A stretch of 39,010 nucleotides of DNA from an uncultured Clostridia bacterium (GTDB taxonomy: Bacteria; Bacillota; Clostridia; Christensenellales; Borkfalkiaceae): assembly GCA_945949395.1 (NCBI GenBank), contig CAMFEK010000017.1:1-39010 (forward strand), given 5' to 3'. Of this stretch, positions 1 to 7,787 are shown in pieces. Numbering within the stretch: position 1 is the first letter of the stretch; each line of letters opens with the position of its first letter. The position numbers and the translations under genes are program-made. The notes beneath the pieces were generated by a model. That model did no database searches. It saw only the letters and a list, made by a program, of their open reading frames with translations, and was not told the DNA's origin.

Positions 1-35
1 AGATGAGTGAAGAACATCTGTATTGCAAATTCTAA
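1..35 (+). CDS. 3' end of an unidentified upstream gene (partial)
   Basis: The first bases read in frame as MSEEHLYCKF followed by TAA at 33-35, directly before the strong ribosome site of the metal ATPase. Small regulators of the ArsR type often sit just upstream of such ATPases, and a tail like this would fit one, but ten residues are far too few to identify it. The frame is chosen only because its stop sits 15 bases before the next start. Confidence 0.3.
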   Translation, partial: MSEEHLYCKF

Positions 36-50
36 GAAAGGGGGCTTGCT

Positions 51-2609
51 ATGAAAAAAATCATCAAAATTACCGGTCTCGACTGCGCCGCCTGCGGGGC
101 GGAGCTGGAAGAGGCGTTAAAGAAGATAGAGGGCGTAAAGGAGGTCTCCGTCTCCTTCGTGTCCCAGCGCATTTTGCTCGATTGCGAGGGGGAAGAGGTC
201 GTCTCTCGCGTGAAAGACTTTGCCGACAATTTCGAGGAAGTCCGCGTGATCGAGGTCGCTTCGGACGAAGGCAATTGCGCGAGCGGGGGAGCCGTGAAAG
301 AGACGGTCATTCGCATTAAGGGCTTGGACTGCGCCGCCTGCGGGGCGGAACTGGAAGAGGAGATAGAAAAAATCGACGGCGTAAAGGAGGTTTCCGTCTC
401 CTTCGTCAACCAGACGATCACCCTTTCCTACGAGGGTGAAGATACGTTAAAGAGCGTCAAGGAAGTTGCGAACGGCTTTGAAGAAGTGAAGGTCGTCGAA
501 ATCGAAAAGGGAAAAGTTTTCCGTTTGAAAAATCTCCATTGCGCGAACTGCGCCGCCGCTCTGCAGGAAAAAATCGCCGCGATCGAGGGCGTAAACGAGG
601 TGATCGTGGATTTCGTCGGGCAAAAAATGGTGCTCGACGCCACGGAAGAGGGGATCGAAAAAGCGATCAAAGTCGCGAATCGCTTTGAAAAGGTCAAAGT
701 CGTTCTCGATCGAGAGGAAAAAGAGGAGGGGAACAAGCGTCAGCTCATCGAAATCATCCTTTCCGCCGTCCTGCTCATCGGGGGGATCCTGTTCGAGCAC
801 CTGCTTGTCGAAAAGAACACGGTGTTCCAAATTCTCACTTACGTCTGTTACGGACTCTCCTATCTCATCGTCGGCTATCCCGTTCTCATCTCCACGGCAA
901 AGAACGTCGTGAAGGGCAGAATTTTCGACGAGAACTTCTTGATGACGATCGCCTCTATCGGCGCCGTCTGTCTCGGCGAATATATGGAAGGCGTCATGGT
1001 CACGCTCCTGTATCAGATCGGCGAATATCTGCAGGGAATCGCCGTCGGCGCGTCGAGAAGATCCATCGTCTCCATCATGGAATTGAAGAGCGAGACCGCG
1101 ACGCTCCTCTTCGAGGGCGGGAGCAAAACGGTAACGCCCGAAGAGCTCAAAGTCGGAGATATCATCTTAGTCAAGGCGGGCGAAAAAATTCCCGTAGACG
1201 GCAAAATCGTGAAGGGCAAAACTTCCCTCGATACCAAATCGCTGACGGGCGAAAGCGCCCTGCGCGAGGCGGAAGAGGGGGATGAAGTGCTCTCCGGTTG
1301 CATCAATACGCAGGGCGTCATCGAGATGCAGGTGCTCCGCTCCTATTCGGACAGCGCCGTCGCCAAAATTCTCGATCTCGTGGAGAACGCCTCTTCCAAA
1401 AAGAGCAAAAACGAAAAATTCATCACCAAGTTTGCCAAATATTATACGCCCATCGTCTGCTGTTGCGCTTTGGCGGTCGCCGTGCTCGTTCCCGTCCTTT
1501 TGGGACTCGTCAACGGCGGCGGCTACGGCGGGTATTTCCGTCAATGGATCAATACCGCCCTCGTATTCCTCGTCATTTCCTGCCCCTGCGCGCTCATCAT
1601 CTCCGTGCCCCTCACGTATTTCGGCGGCATCGGCACGGCGGCAAAGCACGGTATTTTAGTCAAGGGCGCAACTTACCTCGACTCGCTCACGCAGGTCGGC
1701 GCGGTCGCGTTCGACAAGACGGGCACGCTCACCGAAGGCAAGTTTTCCATCGTCAAGGTGAATGCGGAGAACGAGAGGGAACTTCTTTCTATCGCGTCCG
1801 CCTTGGAGAACTGTTCCTCTCATCCCTTGGCAAAGCCGTTTGCGGAGATTCCGACGGAGTATTTAGCGGAAAACGTCTGCGAGATTGCGGGGCGCGGGAT
1901 CCGCGCGGAGGTGAACGGCAAAATCGCGCTGTGCGGAAACGCGAAATTTTTGCAGGAGAACGGCATCGACTTTGAAGAGACGCCCACCCTTTCCACCGTC
2001 GTCTACGCGGCGTACGACGGGAAATTCCTCGGCAGTATCGAAATCGACGATTCGCTCAAGGAAGAGGCGTCTTCCTCGCTCGACCGCCTGCACGCGCTCG
2101 GCGTTTCCAAGCTCGTCATGCTTACGGGCGATAACGAGGCGAGGGCGAAAGCCGTCGCGTCCGCGCTCCCCCTCGATACCGTAAAAGCGGGACTTCTTCC
2201 GGATGAAAAGCTCGCCGAAGCGGAATCGTTAAAGGCTTATTTGCAGGGTAAAAGGGAGGGCGGCAAGCTCATGTACGTCGGCGACGGCGTAAACGACGCG
2301 CCCGTCATGGCGGTTTCCGATATCGCCGTCTCCATGGGCAAAATCGGTAGCGGCGCGGCGATCGAGGCGAGCGATCTCGTCCTCGTTTCCGATCATCTGA
2401 ACGCTTTGGGCGACGCAATCGCCATCGGCAAGCGCACGAGAAGAATCGTTTTGCAGAATATCGTATTCTCCATCGTCATGAAGGCGGTGTTCCTCATCAT
2501 GGGTATCGTCATTCCTTCCTTCCCGCTTGCGATCGCCGTGTTTGGCGACGTGGGCGTCATGCTCCTCGCCGTGCTCAATTCCCTGCGCATCCGCAAAAAA
2601 ATTTCATAA
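51..2609 (+). CDS. Heavy-metal P1B-type ATPase, Zn/Cd/Pb exporter type, with three HMA domains
   Basis: An 852-residue metal-pumping ATPase of the inner membrane, probably exporting Zn2+, Cd2+ or Pb2+. Three N-terminal HMA domains carry CxxC pairs at C12/C15, C94/C97 and C164/C167. The core has the CPC metal-site motif (511-513), the phosphorylated Asp in DKTGTLTE (D555), the HP motif (H591) and GDGVNDAP (744-751). The last helices hold a Lys (in MKAVF) and an Asp (in GDVGVML) followed by NSLRI, which is the pattern of Zn/Cd/Pb (ZntA/CadA) pumps rather than Cu pumps. Most relatives have one or two HMA domains; here the first two are near-copies. AAGAAAGGGGG precedes the ATG. A terminator follows, so it ends its transcript. 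Confidence 0.93.
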   Translation: MKKIIKITGLDCAACGAELEEALKKIEGVKEVSVSFVSQRILLDCEGEEVVSRVKDFADNFEEVRVIEVASDEGNCASGGAVKETVIRIKGLDCAACGAELEEEIEKIDGVKEVSVSFVNQTITLSYEGEDTLKSVKEVANGFEEVKVVEIEKGKVFRLKNLHCANCAAALQEKIAAIEGVNEVIVDFVGQKMVLDATEEGIEKAIKVANRFEKVKVVLDREEKEEGNKRQLIEIILSAVLLIGGILFEHLLVEKNTVFQILTYVCYGLSYLIVGYPVLISTAKNVVKGRIFDENFLMTIASIGAVCLGEYMEGVMVTLLYQIGEYLQGIAVGASRRSIVSIMELKSETATLLFEGGSKTVTPEELKVGDIILVKAGEKIPVDGKIVKGKTSLDTKSLTGESALREAEEGDEVLSGCINTQGVIEMQVLRSYSDSAVAKILDLVENASSKKSKNEKFITKFAKYYTPIVCCCALAVAVLVPVLLGLVNGGGYGGYFRQWINTALVFLVISCPCALIISVPLTYFGGIGTAAKHGILVKGATYLDSLTQVGAVAFDKTGTLTEGKFSIVKVNAENERELLSIASALENCSSHPLAKPFAEIPTEYLAENVCEIAGRGIRAEVNGKIALCGNAKFLQENGIDFEETPTLSTVVYAAYDGKFLGSIEIDDSLKEEASSSLDRLHALGVSKLVMLTGDNEARAKAVASALPLDTVKAGLLPDEKLAEAESLKAYLQGKREGGKLMYVGDGVNDAPVMAVSDIAVSMGKIGSGAAIEASDLVLVSDHLNALGDAIAIGKRTRRIVLQNIVFSIVMKAVFLIMGIVIPSFPLAIAVFGDVGVMLLAVLNSLRIRKKIS
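81..396 (+). repeat. Tandem duplication of the HMA-domain coding unit
   Basis: Bases 81-103 and 327-349 are identical over 23 bases, and 132-144 match 378-390, both at an offset of 246 bases (82 codons). The two segments encode the first two metal-binding domains of the ATPase. The third domain (from about 530) is more divergent (NLHCANCAA). This points to a recent internal duplication of one HMA unit. Confidence 0.8.
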
Positions 2610-2613
2610 AATC

Positions 2614-2650
2614 AAACGCTCGACGCTTTTTTCGTCGAGCGTTTCCTTTT
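2614..2650 (+). terminator. Intrinsic terminator after the metal ATPase
   Basis: A 12-bp perfect stem, AAACGCTCGACG (2614-2625) with CGTCGAGCGTTT (2633-2644), 7-base loop, then CCTTTT. It starts five bases after the ATPase stop. Confidence 0.85.
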
Positions 2651-2772
2651 GAGGGGCGAAAGCGAAAGGGAACTGACAAACAAAACGGTTTTTCGCCCGT
2701 TTTCCTTCTTTTTTTTCGGCATTTTTCCTGTATACTTGTGCTATCAATCTGAAATACAGGAAGGAAAGAAAA

Positions 2773-3543
2773 GTGGCAAGAAAAATCGTTTTTACATCCG
2801 GCAAAGGTGGCGTCGGCAAAACAACGGTCACGGCAAATCTCGGTATTCAGCTCTCGAAAAGGGGGGAGCGAGTCATCATTTGCGATACGGATATGGGACT
2901 GAATAATATCGACGTCGTAACGGGCATCGAAAACCTGATTACCTACGATATCGTCGACGTCATCGAGGGGCGCTGTCGGGCAAAACAGGCTTTGGTGCAA
3001 CATCCCGAGTTCAAAAATTTATATATTTTGGCGAGCAATCACACGGTGATGGGGCGCTACATATCTCCGCAGGCGGTAAAAGCCGTGTTGGATTCTCTCT
3101 CTCCGCAATTCGATTATATCCTGATCGATTGCCCCGCCGGCATCGAGGACGGCTTTCATCGGGCGGTAGCCAACGCGGACGAGGCGATCGTCGTCACGAC
3201 GCCGCACATCTCTTCCCTTCGGGACGCCGATAAAGTCATCGCCGTGCTCAAGAGCTATCACTTGAAGAATATCGAGCTCGTCATCAACATGGCGAGGGGG
3301 GATATGATGCTCTCCAAGGAGACGCTCTCCCCCGAGGAAATAGAGGATCTTTTGAAGATCCCCTTGCTCGCCATCATTCCCGAAGAGGATAACATTTTCT
3401 TAAATAATCTTTCCGACACCTCCAAGGCTTTCCGAATCATGGCAAATAACGTTTCGGGCGGCAGGACGAAGATCTTCGACGCGACAAAAAAATATTCGGG
3501 GCTGCTTGGCGCCATCAAGAGGGGGCTGAAGAGAAGTTTATGA
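2773..3543 (+). CDS. minD: Septum-site-determining ATPase MinD
   Basis: A 256-residue ParA/MinD-family ATPase that binds the membrane as an ATP dimer and helps place the division septum. The deviant Walker A motif GKGGVGKT is at residues 10-17, and the DYILIDCPAGIE segment is the conserved switch region near residue 120. The last 14 residues (GLLGAIKRGLKRSL) form a plausible amphipathic membrane-targeting helix. The start is GTG with AGGAAGGA a few bases upstream; a TATACT box lies at 2731-2736 but no good -35 was seen. minE overlaps its end by four bases (ATGA), so the two are translationally coupled. No minC is present next to it. Confidence 0.93.
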   Translation: MARKIVFTSGKGGVGKTTVTANLGIQLSKRGERVIICDTDMGLNNIDVVTGIENLITYDIVDVIEGRCRAKQALVQHPEFKNLYILASNHTVMGRYISPQAVKAVLDSLSPQFDYILIDCPAGIEDGFHRAVANADEAIVVTTPHISSLRDADKVIAVLKSYHLKNIELVINMARGDMMLSKETLSPEEIEDLLKIPLLAIIPEEDNIFLNNLSDTSKAFRIMANNVSGGRTKIFDATKKYSGLLGAIKRGLKRSL

Positions 3544-3803
3544 GAAGACGCATTCGTTTCACGAAAAAACCTATCACGCCCGACGAAAACTACGCGAGAG
3601 TCAACAATATTCTTTCCGCCGATAAATTGCCCATGAGCCCCGAGTGCCAGAGAGTGGCGTTGCAGGATATCAAGAGGGCGCTCGGCGAGTATTTCGACGT
3701 GGAGGATCTCACCATGGACGTGAGAGAGGACGGGAGAATTTTCGACGTTACCATTCATTTTTCCGCCTTCCGCGTAAAGAGTTTCCATATCTTAAAGAAT
3801 TAA
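3540..3803 (+). CDS. minE: Division-site topological specificity factor MinE
   Basis: An 87-residue protein with the MinE plan: a basic N-terminus, the MinD-interaction segment around residues 15-35, and a C-terminal dimerisation domain starting near the DIKRALGEYFDVED stretch. MinE stimulates MinD ATPase activity and drives its movement on the membrane. Its start overlaps the minD stop, and the MinD neighbour strongly supports the call. The C-terminal domain is diverged from proteobacterial MinE. There is no visible terminator before the next promoter, which begins two bases after the stop codon. Confidence 0.85.
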   Translation: MRRRIRFTKKPITPDENYARVNNILSADKLPMSPECQRVALQDIKRALGEYFDVEDLTMDVREDGRIFDVTIHFSAFRVKSFHILKN

Positions 3804-3804
3804 G

Positions 3805-3833
3805 TTGACAAAATATGGTGTTTGTGCTATAAT
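3805..3833 (+). promoter_or_regulatory. Consensus sigma-A promoter of the first degV gene
   Basis: TTGACA (3805-3810), 17-base spacer, TATAAT (3828-3833): a perfect vegetative consensus lying right after the minE stop codon. Confidence 0.92.
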
Positions 3834-3862
3834 CTATTCATAAATCAGTATATCATGAATAG
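3834..3862. promoter_or_regulatory. Inverted repeat just downstream of the -10 box (candidate operator)
   Basis: CTATTCAT (3834-3841) and ATGAATAG (3855-3862) form an 8-bp perfect inverted repeat with a 13-base spacer. It covers the transcription start region of the degV gene and ends before its ribosome site. It could bind a repressor or form a weak leader hairpin; the sequence alone does not decide. Confidence 0.45.
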
Positions 3863-3873
3863 AAAGGTGAATT

Positions 3874-4752
3874 ATGGCGCAAAGACAGTTCAAAATTATC
3901 AGTGATTCTTCCTGCGATATGCCCAAGGCATACTATGAAGAGCATGACGTCGATATCGTAAAACTCGGATTTTTCCTGAACGGGGAAACGTATTCCGGCG
4001 AAGACGGTCCCGAAATGGAAGAAAAGGAGTTTTATACGATTCTTCGCGGCGGCGCGATGCCCACGACCTATCAGGCTCCCGCCGAAGTCTCCCGTGCTCA
4101 TGCGGAAAAATATCTTGAGGCAGGGCAGGACGTTCTCATTCTCGGTTTTTCTTCCGGTCTTTCCGGTACCTGTTCGGGCATGATCGTCGCGGCGAGAGAG
4201 CTCGCGGCAAAATATCCCGAGAGAAAGATCATGGTCGTCGACTCTCTCAGCGCGTCTATGGGCGAGGGGTTGCTGCTCGACTATATCGTCAAAAAGGCGG
4301 ACAGCGGCGCTTCCTTGCAGGAAACGTACGAGTATGCCGAGAGCTTGAAATTAAATATCTGCCACATGTTTACCGTGGATAATTTGTTCCACCTCAAGCG
4401 CGGCGGTCGCGTTTCCGCGGCAACGGCGGTCGTGGGGACCCTTCTCAACATCAAGCCCGTTTTGCACGTGGACGACGAGGGACACCTCATCAATATCGAT
4501 AAGGCGGTCGGCAGAAAGAAATCCATTCGTACCTTGGTGGAGTATATGGATAAAGTTCAGATCCTCGGCAAAGACGATCCCATTTTCATCAGTCACGGCG
4601 ACTGCGAAGAGGACGCAAACTACTTAAAATCCTTGGTTTTGGAAAAATACGGCGCGGACAGAAGAATTGAGATCAATTGCATCGGTCCCGTCATCGGTTC
4701 CCATTCGGGTCCCGGAACGCTGGCGCTCTTCTTCATCGGCAGCAAGCGTTGA
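3874..4752 (+). CDS. DegV-family fatty-acid-binding protein (FakB-like), copy 1
   Basis: A 292-residue DegV protein. Members bind a single fatty acid and, as FakB, present it to the kinase FakA for phosphorylation; a fatty-acid kinase-like gene is present at 34823. Diagnostic parts are the N-terminal ISDSSCDMP, the GFSSGLSGTCSG loop near residues 90-100 and the RGGRVS segment followed by GTLLNIKPVL. The ATG has AGAAAGGTGA upstream. It has its own strong promoter and its own terminator, so it is transcribed alone. The second copy at 6883 is only distantly similar, which suggests different fatty-acid preferences; that is inference. Confidence 0.92.
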   Translation: MAQRQFKIISDSSCDMPKAYYEEHDVDIVKLGFFLNGETYSGEDGPEMEEKEFYTILRGGAMPTTYQAPAEVSRAHAEKYLEAGQDVLILGFSSGLSGTCSGMIVAARELAAKYPERKIMVVDSLSASMGEGLLLDYIVKKADSGASLQETYEYAESLKLNICHMFTVDNLFHLKRGGRVSAATAVVGTLLNIKPVLHVDDEGHLINIDKAVGRKKSIRTLVEYMDKVQILGKDDPIFISHGDCEEDANYLKSLVLEKYGADRRIEINCIGPVIGSHSGPGTLALFFIGSKR

Positions 4753-4764
4753 TGGCATTATCGT

Positions 4765-4798
4765 AAAAAAACTCCGTTTTCAAGAACGGAGTTTTTTT
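4765..4798 (+). terminator. Intrinsic terminator after degV copy 1
   Basis: ACTCCGTT (4771-4778) pairs with AACGGAGT (4785-4792), extended by A/T pairs, and the 3' side runs into seven T. Confidence 0.88.
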
Positions 4799-4807
4799 CT
4801 TTGGGTA

Positions 4808-4835
4808 TTGACATTTTTCGAATTTGTGGTAGAAT
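4808..4835 (+). promoter_or_regulatory. Promoter of the cytidylate-kinase-like gene
   Basis: TTGACA (4808-4813), 16-base spacer, TAGAAT (4830-4835), with an extended -10 (TGG before the box). Confidence 0.8.
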
Positions 4836-4858
4836 ATAATAAAAAAGGGGAAATGTAT

Positions 4859-5434
4859 ATGGTTATTACGATCAGTAGAGAATTTGGTTCGGGCGGTTCG
4901 CTCGTGGGGCATAAGCTCGCGGAAGCGCTCGGTATTCCTTGTTACGACAAGACGGTGGAACAACTCGCATCCGTAGAGACGGGATTCACCAAAGAGGTCG
5001 TTCGTTCTTCGGAAGACAAGGTACCCGGTCCCTTTGCCTACGCGAATTTTTACACCAACAATACCTTCCTTCCCGTCTGCGACAGAATCTTTATCGCGCA
5101 GCGCGAAATTATCTTGCGCCTCGTTCGCCACAGCGATTGCGTCATCGTCGGTCGTTGCGCGGCGGAAATTCTGAAGACGGAAGGAATCAGACCTTTCAGC
5201 GTGTTCGTGTATGCGCCCAAGGACGAGCGCATCAGCAGAACGGCGGATAAGTATCAGGTCACGCTCGCCGAGGCGGAAAAAATGATCAAGAAGAACGACA
5301 AGGCGAGAGCGCTCTACAATAAACAGTATTGCGATTTCGAATGGGGCAAGGCGCAAAACTACGATCTTTGCCTCAATACGACGGTCGGTATCGATAAAGC
5401 GGTGAAAATGATTCAGTTAGCCGTTTCCGAATAG
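4859..5434 (+). CDS. Cytidylate kinase-like family protein
   Basis: A 191-residue P-loop protein of the cytidylate-kinase-like family often found singly in clostridial genomes. The nucleotide-binding loop is SREFGSGG (residues 6-13), followed by GIPCYDK and, later, CVIVGRCAAEIL and a lid-like Arg/Lys-rich stretch (KNDKARALYNKQYCDFEWG). It probably phosphorylates a small substrate with ATP, but the true substrate is not known for this branch. The second of two nearby ATGs (4859) is chosen because it lies eight bases after AAAAGGGG; the first, at 4853, is only two bases away. An upstream in-frame extension lies inside degV and is not used. Confidence 0.85.
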   Translation: MVITISREFGSGGSLVGHKLAEALGIPCYDKTVEQLASVETGFTKEVVRSSEDKVPGPFAYANFYTNNTFLPVCDRIFIAQREIILRLVRHSDCVIVGRCAAEILKTEGIRPFSVFVYAPKDERISRTADKYQVTLAEAEKMIKKNDKARALYNKQYCDFEWGKAQNYDLCLNTTVGIDKAVKMIQLAVSE

Positions 5435-5467
5435 ACACAAAAATCCCATCGGGAAACATAGTATAAT

Positions 5468-5499
5468 ATAGGAACTTCTCAAAGTTCCTATTTTCTTTA
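5468..5499 (+). terminator. Hairpin between the kinase-like gene and the Cys-rich gene
   Basis: ATAGGAACTT (5468-5477) pairs with AAGTTCCTAT (5482-5491) around a CTCA loop, followed by TTTCTTT. It reads as a terminator of the kinase-like gene. A CATAGTATA sequence at 5457-5465, just before it, resembles a sigma-K -10 element, so the hairpin might instead sit in the leader of the next gene. Confidence 0.65.
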
Positions 5500-5517
5500 C
5501 GATGGAGATAAAATACG

Positions 5518-5937
5518 ATGTGTTTTAACAACAACTCTTCTTGTACTTCTTGTTCCTGGGCGCAGAACCGCTCCTCCTGCTGTGGTTGCCGTTCCGATTT
5601 TATCACTTTCCCCGTCACTTTGAACGTCGGCGGTTGCTGCCGCACCGTACTCGTCGTTGCGCCTACGCAGAGAAACGGCTCTTTCTTCCAAAATAACTCT
5701 CGCTGCGGATGTAACGATAACGATTGCTGCACAAATAACAACCGTTGCGGTTGCAACAATAACGGTTGTTGCGGCTGTAACCGTTGCGGCTGTAGCCGTT
5801 GCGATTGCAACAATAACGGTCGTTGCGGCTGTAACGGATGCGGTCGTTGGAGTTGGGGCAACGACGGCTTTGGAGACGGATATTATGCCAGACAATACGC
5901 GCTCTCCGGATATAATTGTCGGTATGTGACAAACTAA
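5518..5937 (+). CDS. Small Cys/Asn/Gly-rich repetitive protein of unknown function
   Basis: A 139-residue protein with 25 Cys and 24 Asn. The middle (residues about 63-108) is a run of short units such as RCGCNNNG, CCGCNRCG and CDCNNNG; the ends are less biased and include a hydrophobic stretch (TVLVVAP). No known domain is recognised. GATGGAGATA precedes the ATG, and a clear terminator follows, so it is a single-gene unit. Frames on the opposite strand are also open because of the low-complexity DNA, but they lack ribosome sites. Likely ideas are a disulfide-cross-linked spore coat or exosporium protein or a metal-binding protein. A possible sigma-K -10 (CATAGTATA, 5457-5465) supports the coat idea weakly. 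Confidence 0.75.
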   Translation: MCFNNNSSCTSCSWAQNRSSCCGCRSDFITFPVTLNVGGCCRTVLVVAPTQRNGSFFQNNSRCGCNDNDCCTNNNRCGCNNNGCCGCNRCGCSRCDCNNNGRCGCNGCGRWSWGNDGFGDGYYARQYALSGYNCRYVTN

Positions 5938-5945
5938 AGAGAAAG

Positions 5946-5994
5946 AGCAGAGAATGATAATCCGCAGAGGATTTTATTCTCTGCTATTTTTTTT
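5946..5994 (+). terminator. Intrinsic terminator after the Cys-rich gene
   Basis: AGCAGAGAAT (5946-5955) pairs with ATTCTCTGCT (5976-5985); an inner AATCC/GGATT pair sits in the loop; eight T follow. Confidence 0.88.
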
Positions 5995-6017
5995 GCTTTT
6001 TGCCGTATACTGTTTGC

Positions 6018-6824
6018 ATGAAGGGCGTTCTCAATGTCATCGAATTTTGTAAAAAGAAATACCGTATTCTCGTCGAAAAAAAGTACAGCACCATTTCGGG
6101 CACGCTCGTCTATTTTTTTATCATGTCCGTCGTTCCCTTCTCGTTTTGGGCGTCCCTCTTGTTCGGCGATCGGCTTTGGGGGCGGATCAGGGAGATTCTC
6201 GAACTTCGCCTGCTCTCCTCTCTCTTTCCCGTGTTGGATTTTTTAGAGGAGAACGCCGCGCTCGCCACGGGCAAAGTGGGAATCGTGTTGCTCGTCACTT
6301 CGCTCTATTCCTCCACGAATCTTTTTTATCATATGCGGCGGAGCGGCGAACTTCTTTACCGTTGCCAAACCTATCAAAAGGGCTGGAAGCTCCGATTGTC
6401 CGCTTTGGTTCTTTTATTTCTCGTACTTCTTTCCGCCGCACTCCTCATCGCCGTCGGGTGGCTCGGATATCGCTTGTTGACGGCGTTCTTCTTGCCGGCG
6501 TGGAATTATATCGCCCTCTACCTCTTTTTGTCCCTTTCGGCTTTTGCGCTCTCCCTCTTCATGAACGGCTACGTCTGTCCCTATCGCTATCCGCTCCGCT
6601 CCTTTTTGCCCGGCAGCGCGATCACCTGGGGGCTTTGGGGGGGCGCGACGATCGGATTCGGCGTCTATCTGCATTTTGCGGATTTTACAAAGCTGTACGG
6701 CGCTGTGTCCACCGTCGTCGTTTTTTTTCTCTTTTTGTATCTCATGATGAATTGTTTCGTCATCGGCGTCATCTTTAACAGCGAACGGCTGAAAAATCGG
6801 CAAAAAGAGCTGAAAAAGTTTTGA
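6018..6824 (+). CDS. YihY/BrkB-family membrane protein
   Basis: A 268-residue integral membrane protein with about six hydrophobic helices (near residues 26-49, 85-105, 127-155, 163-183, 199-220, 228-254). The C-terminal YGAVSTVVVFFLFLYLMMN segment matches the family signature (small residues, then a helix ending before NSE). The family is widely conserved; its transport role is not settled. The ATG at 6018 is the first good start. It has no Shine-Dalgarno sequence, and TATACT (6006-6011) ends six bases before it, so the mRNA could be leaderless; the -35 region is poor. It converges on the second degV gene. Confidence 0.85.
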   Translation: MKGVLNVIEFCKKKYRILVEKKYSTISGTLVYFFIMSVVPFSFWASLLFGDRLWGRIREILELRLLSSLFPVLDFLEENAALATGKVGIVLLVTSLYSSTNLFYHMRRSGELLYRCQTYQKGWKLRLSALVLLFLVLLSAALLIAVGWLGYRLLTAFFLPAWNYIALYLFLSLSAFALSLFMNGYVCPYRYPLRSFLPGSAITWGLWGGATIGFGVYLHFADFTKLYGAVSTVVVFFLFLYLMMNCFVIGVIFNSERLKNRQKELKKF

Positions 6825-6845
6825 GGTAAAACCGCTTGATAGGTG

Positions 6846-6876
6846 CAAAAAAACCGACGGAGCGTTCTCCGTCGGT
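6846..6876 (-). terminator. Intrinsic terminator of degV copy 2 (minus strand)
   Basis: ACCGACGGAG (6853-6862) pairs with CTCCGTCGGT (6867-6876) around a 4-base loop; read on the minus strand it is followed by seven T. It lies between two convergent genes. Confidence 0.85.
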
Positions 6877-6882
6877 GAGGGA

Positions 6883-7758
6883 TTATTCTTTTATCATTCT
6901 CGTCGCCGTCACGGCAAGAGCGCCGGGACCGATGTGGCAGGAAATGGTGAGGGGAAGGGGATCGGTAAAGTGAACGGGTATTTCGGGGAAAACCTTGCAT
7001 ACTTCTTCCTTGAACTTTTCGATCTCTTCGAAATTTTCGGTGTGGGCAAAGGAGAGAACCATTTCGCCCTTTTTGGTATAATCGTAAAATCTTCCGTACA
7101 GATCCGATTTGATCGCGTCGATCATGGCTTCCTTTGCCTTGTTCAGCGTTCTCGCCAAAGCGTACTTATCCAGTTTATCGCCTTGAATCTGCAACACGGG
7201 ACGCAGTTTCAAGAGGGAACCGATCGCCGCCGCGGCAGGCGTCACGCGACCGCCTTTTTTCAGATATTTCATGGTATCGACCATGATGTAAATGCCAGAA
7301 TCCTTTCTGGTCTCCGTTAAATATTGCCGGATCTCGCTTGCGCTCTTGCCCTGATTTTTCATCTTGACGGCGTCGTAGACGCTCTCGCGCAACGTTACGG
7401 AAACTCTCTGATTGTCTACGACGAATACTTTTCCTTCGTAGTCCTTTTCCTTCGCCATGGAAATTGCCGTGGAGCAGGACATCGAAAGTCCGCTGGAGAG
7501 GGGAATGTAAACCATCTCGTCGTTTTCCTCTAAAACCTTGTTCCAAAAATCGAGCAGTTCGCCGACGATCGGTTGCGAGGTCGCAACGTCCGCGTCGCTT
7601 TTCAACTTTTCATAGAACTCTTCCTGCGTCAGGTTGACGTCTTCATAGAAGGTCTCGTCGTTGATGTAAAAGGGCATGGGAACCACGTAAACGCCGAGCT
7701 CTTTGGCGAGCGCCTGCGTAATCCCGCTACTGCTGTCGGTAACGATTGCTGTTTTCAT
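6883..7758 (-). CDS. DegV-family fatty-acid-binding protein (FakB-like), copy 2
   Basis: A 291-residue DegV protein with AIVTDSSSGI at the N-terminus, the PLSSGLSMSCS fatty-acid loop near residue 90 and the KKGGRVTPAAAAIGSLLKLRP segment near residue 165. These match the FakB fold, which carries an acyl chain to FakA. GGAG lies upstream of the ATG. It has a strong promoter (7820-7848) and a 16-bp palindrome in its leader, so it is likely regulated separately from copy 1. The two copies share the motifs but differ through most of their length. Confidence 0.92.
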   Translation of the reverse strand: MKTAIVTDSSSGITQALAKELGVYVVPMPFYINDETFYEDVNLTQEEFYEKLKSDADVATSQPIVGELLDFWNKVLEENDEMVYIPLSSGLSMSCSTAISMAKEKDYEGKVFVVDNQRVSVTLRESVYDAVKMKNQGKSASEIRQYLTETRKDSGIYIMVDTMKYLKKGGRVTPAAAAIGSLLKLRPVLQIQGDKLDKYALARTLNKAKEAMIDAIKSDLYGRFYDYTKKGEMVLSFAHTENFEEIEKFKEEVCKVFPEIPVHFTDPLPLTISCHIGPGALAVTATRMIKE

Positions 7759-7787
7759 ATTAAATTCTCCGTTTTCTCATTCTTTTC

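Noticed and set aside
5373..5932. Open frames on the minus strand and in other plus frames across the Cys-rich gene
   Set aside because: They arise from the repetitive GC-skewed codons, have runs of Thr/Val/Ala or Arg/Asn, and lack ribosome sites.
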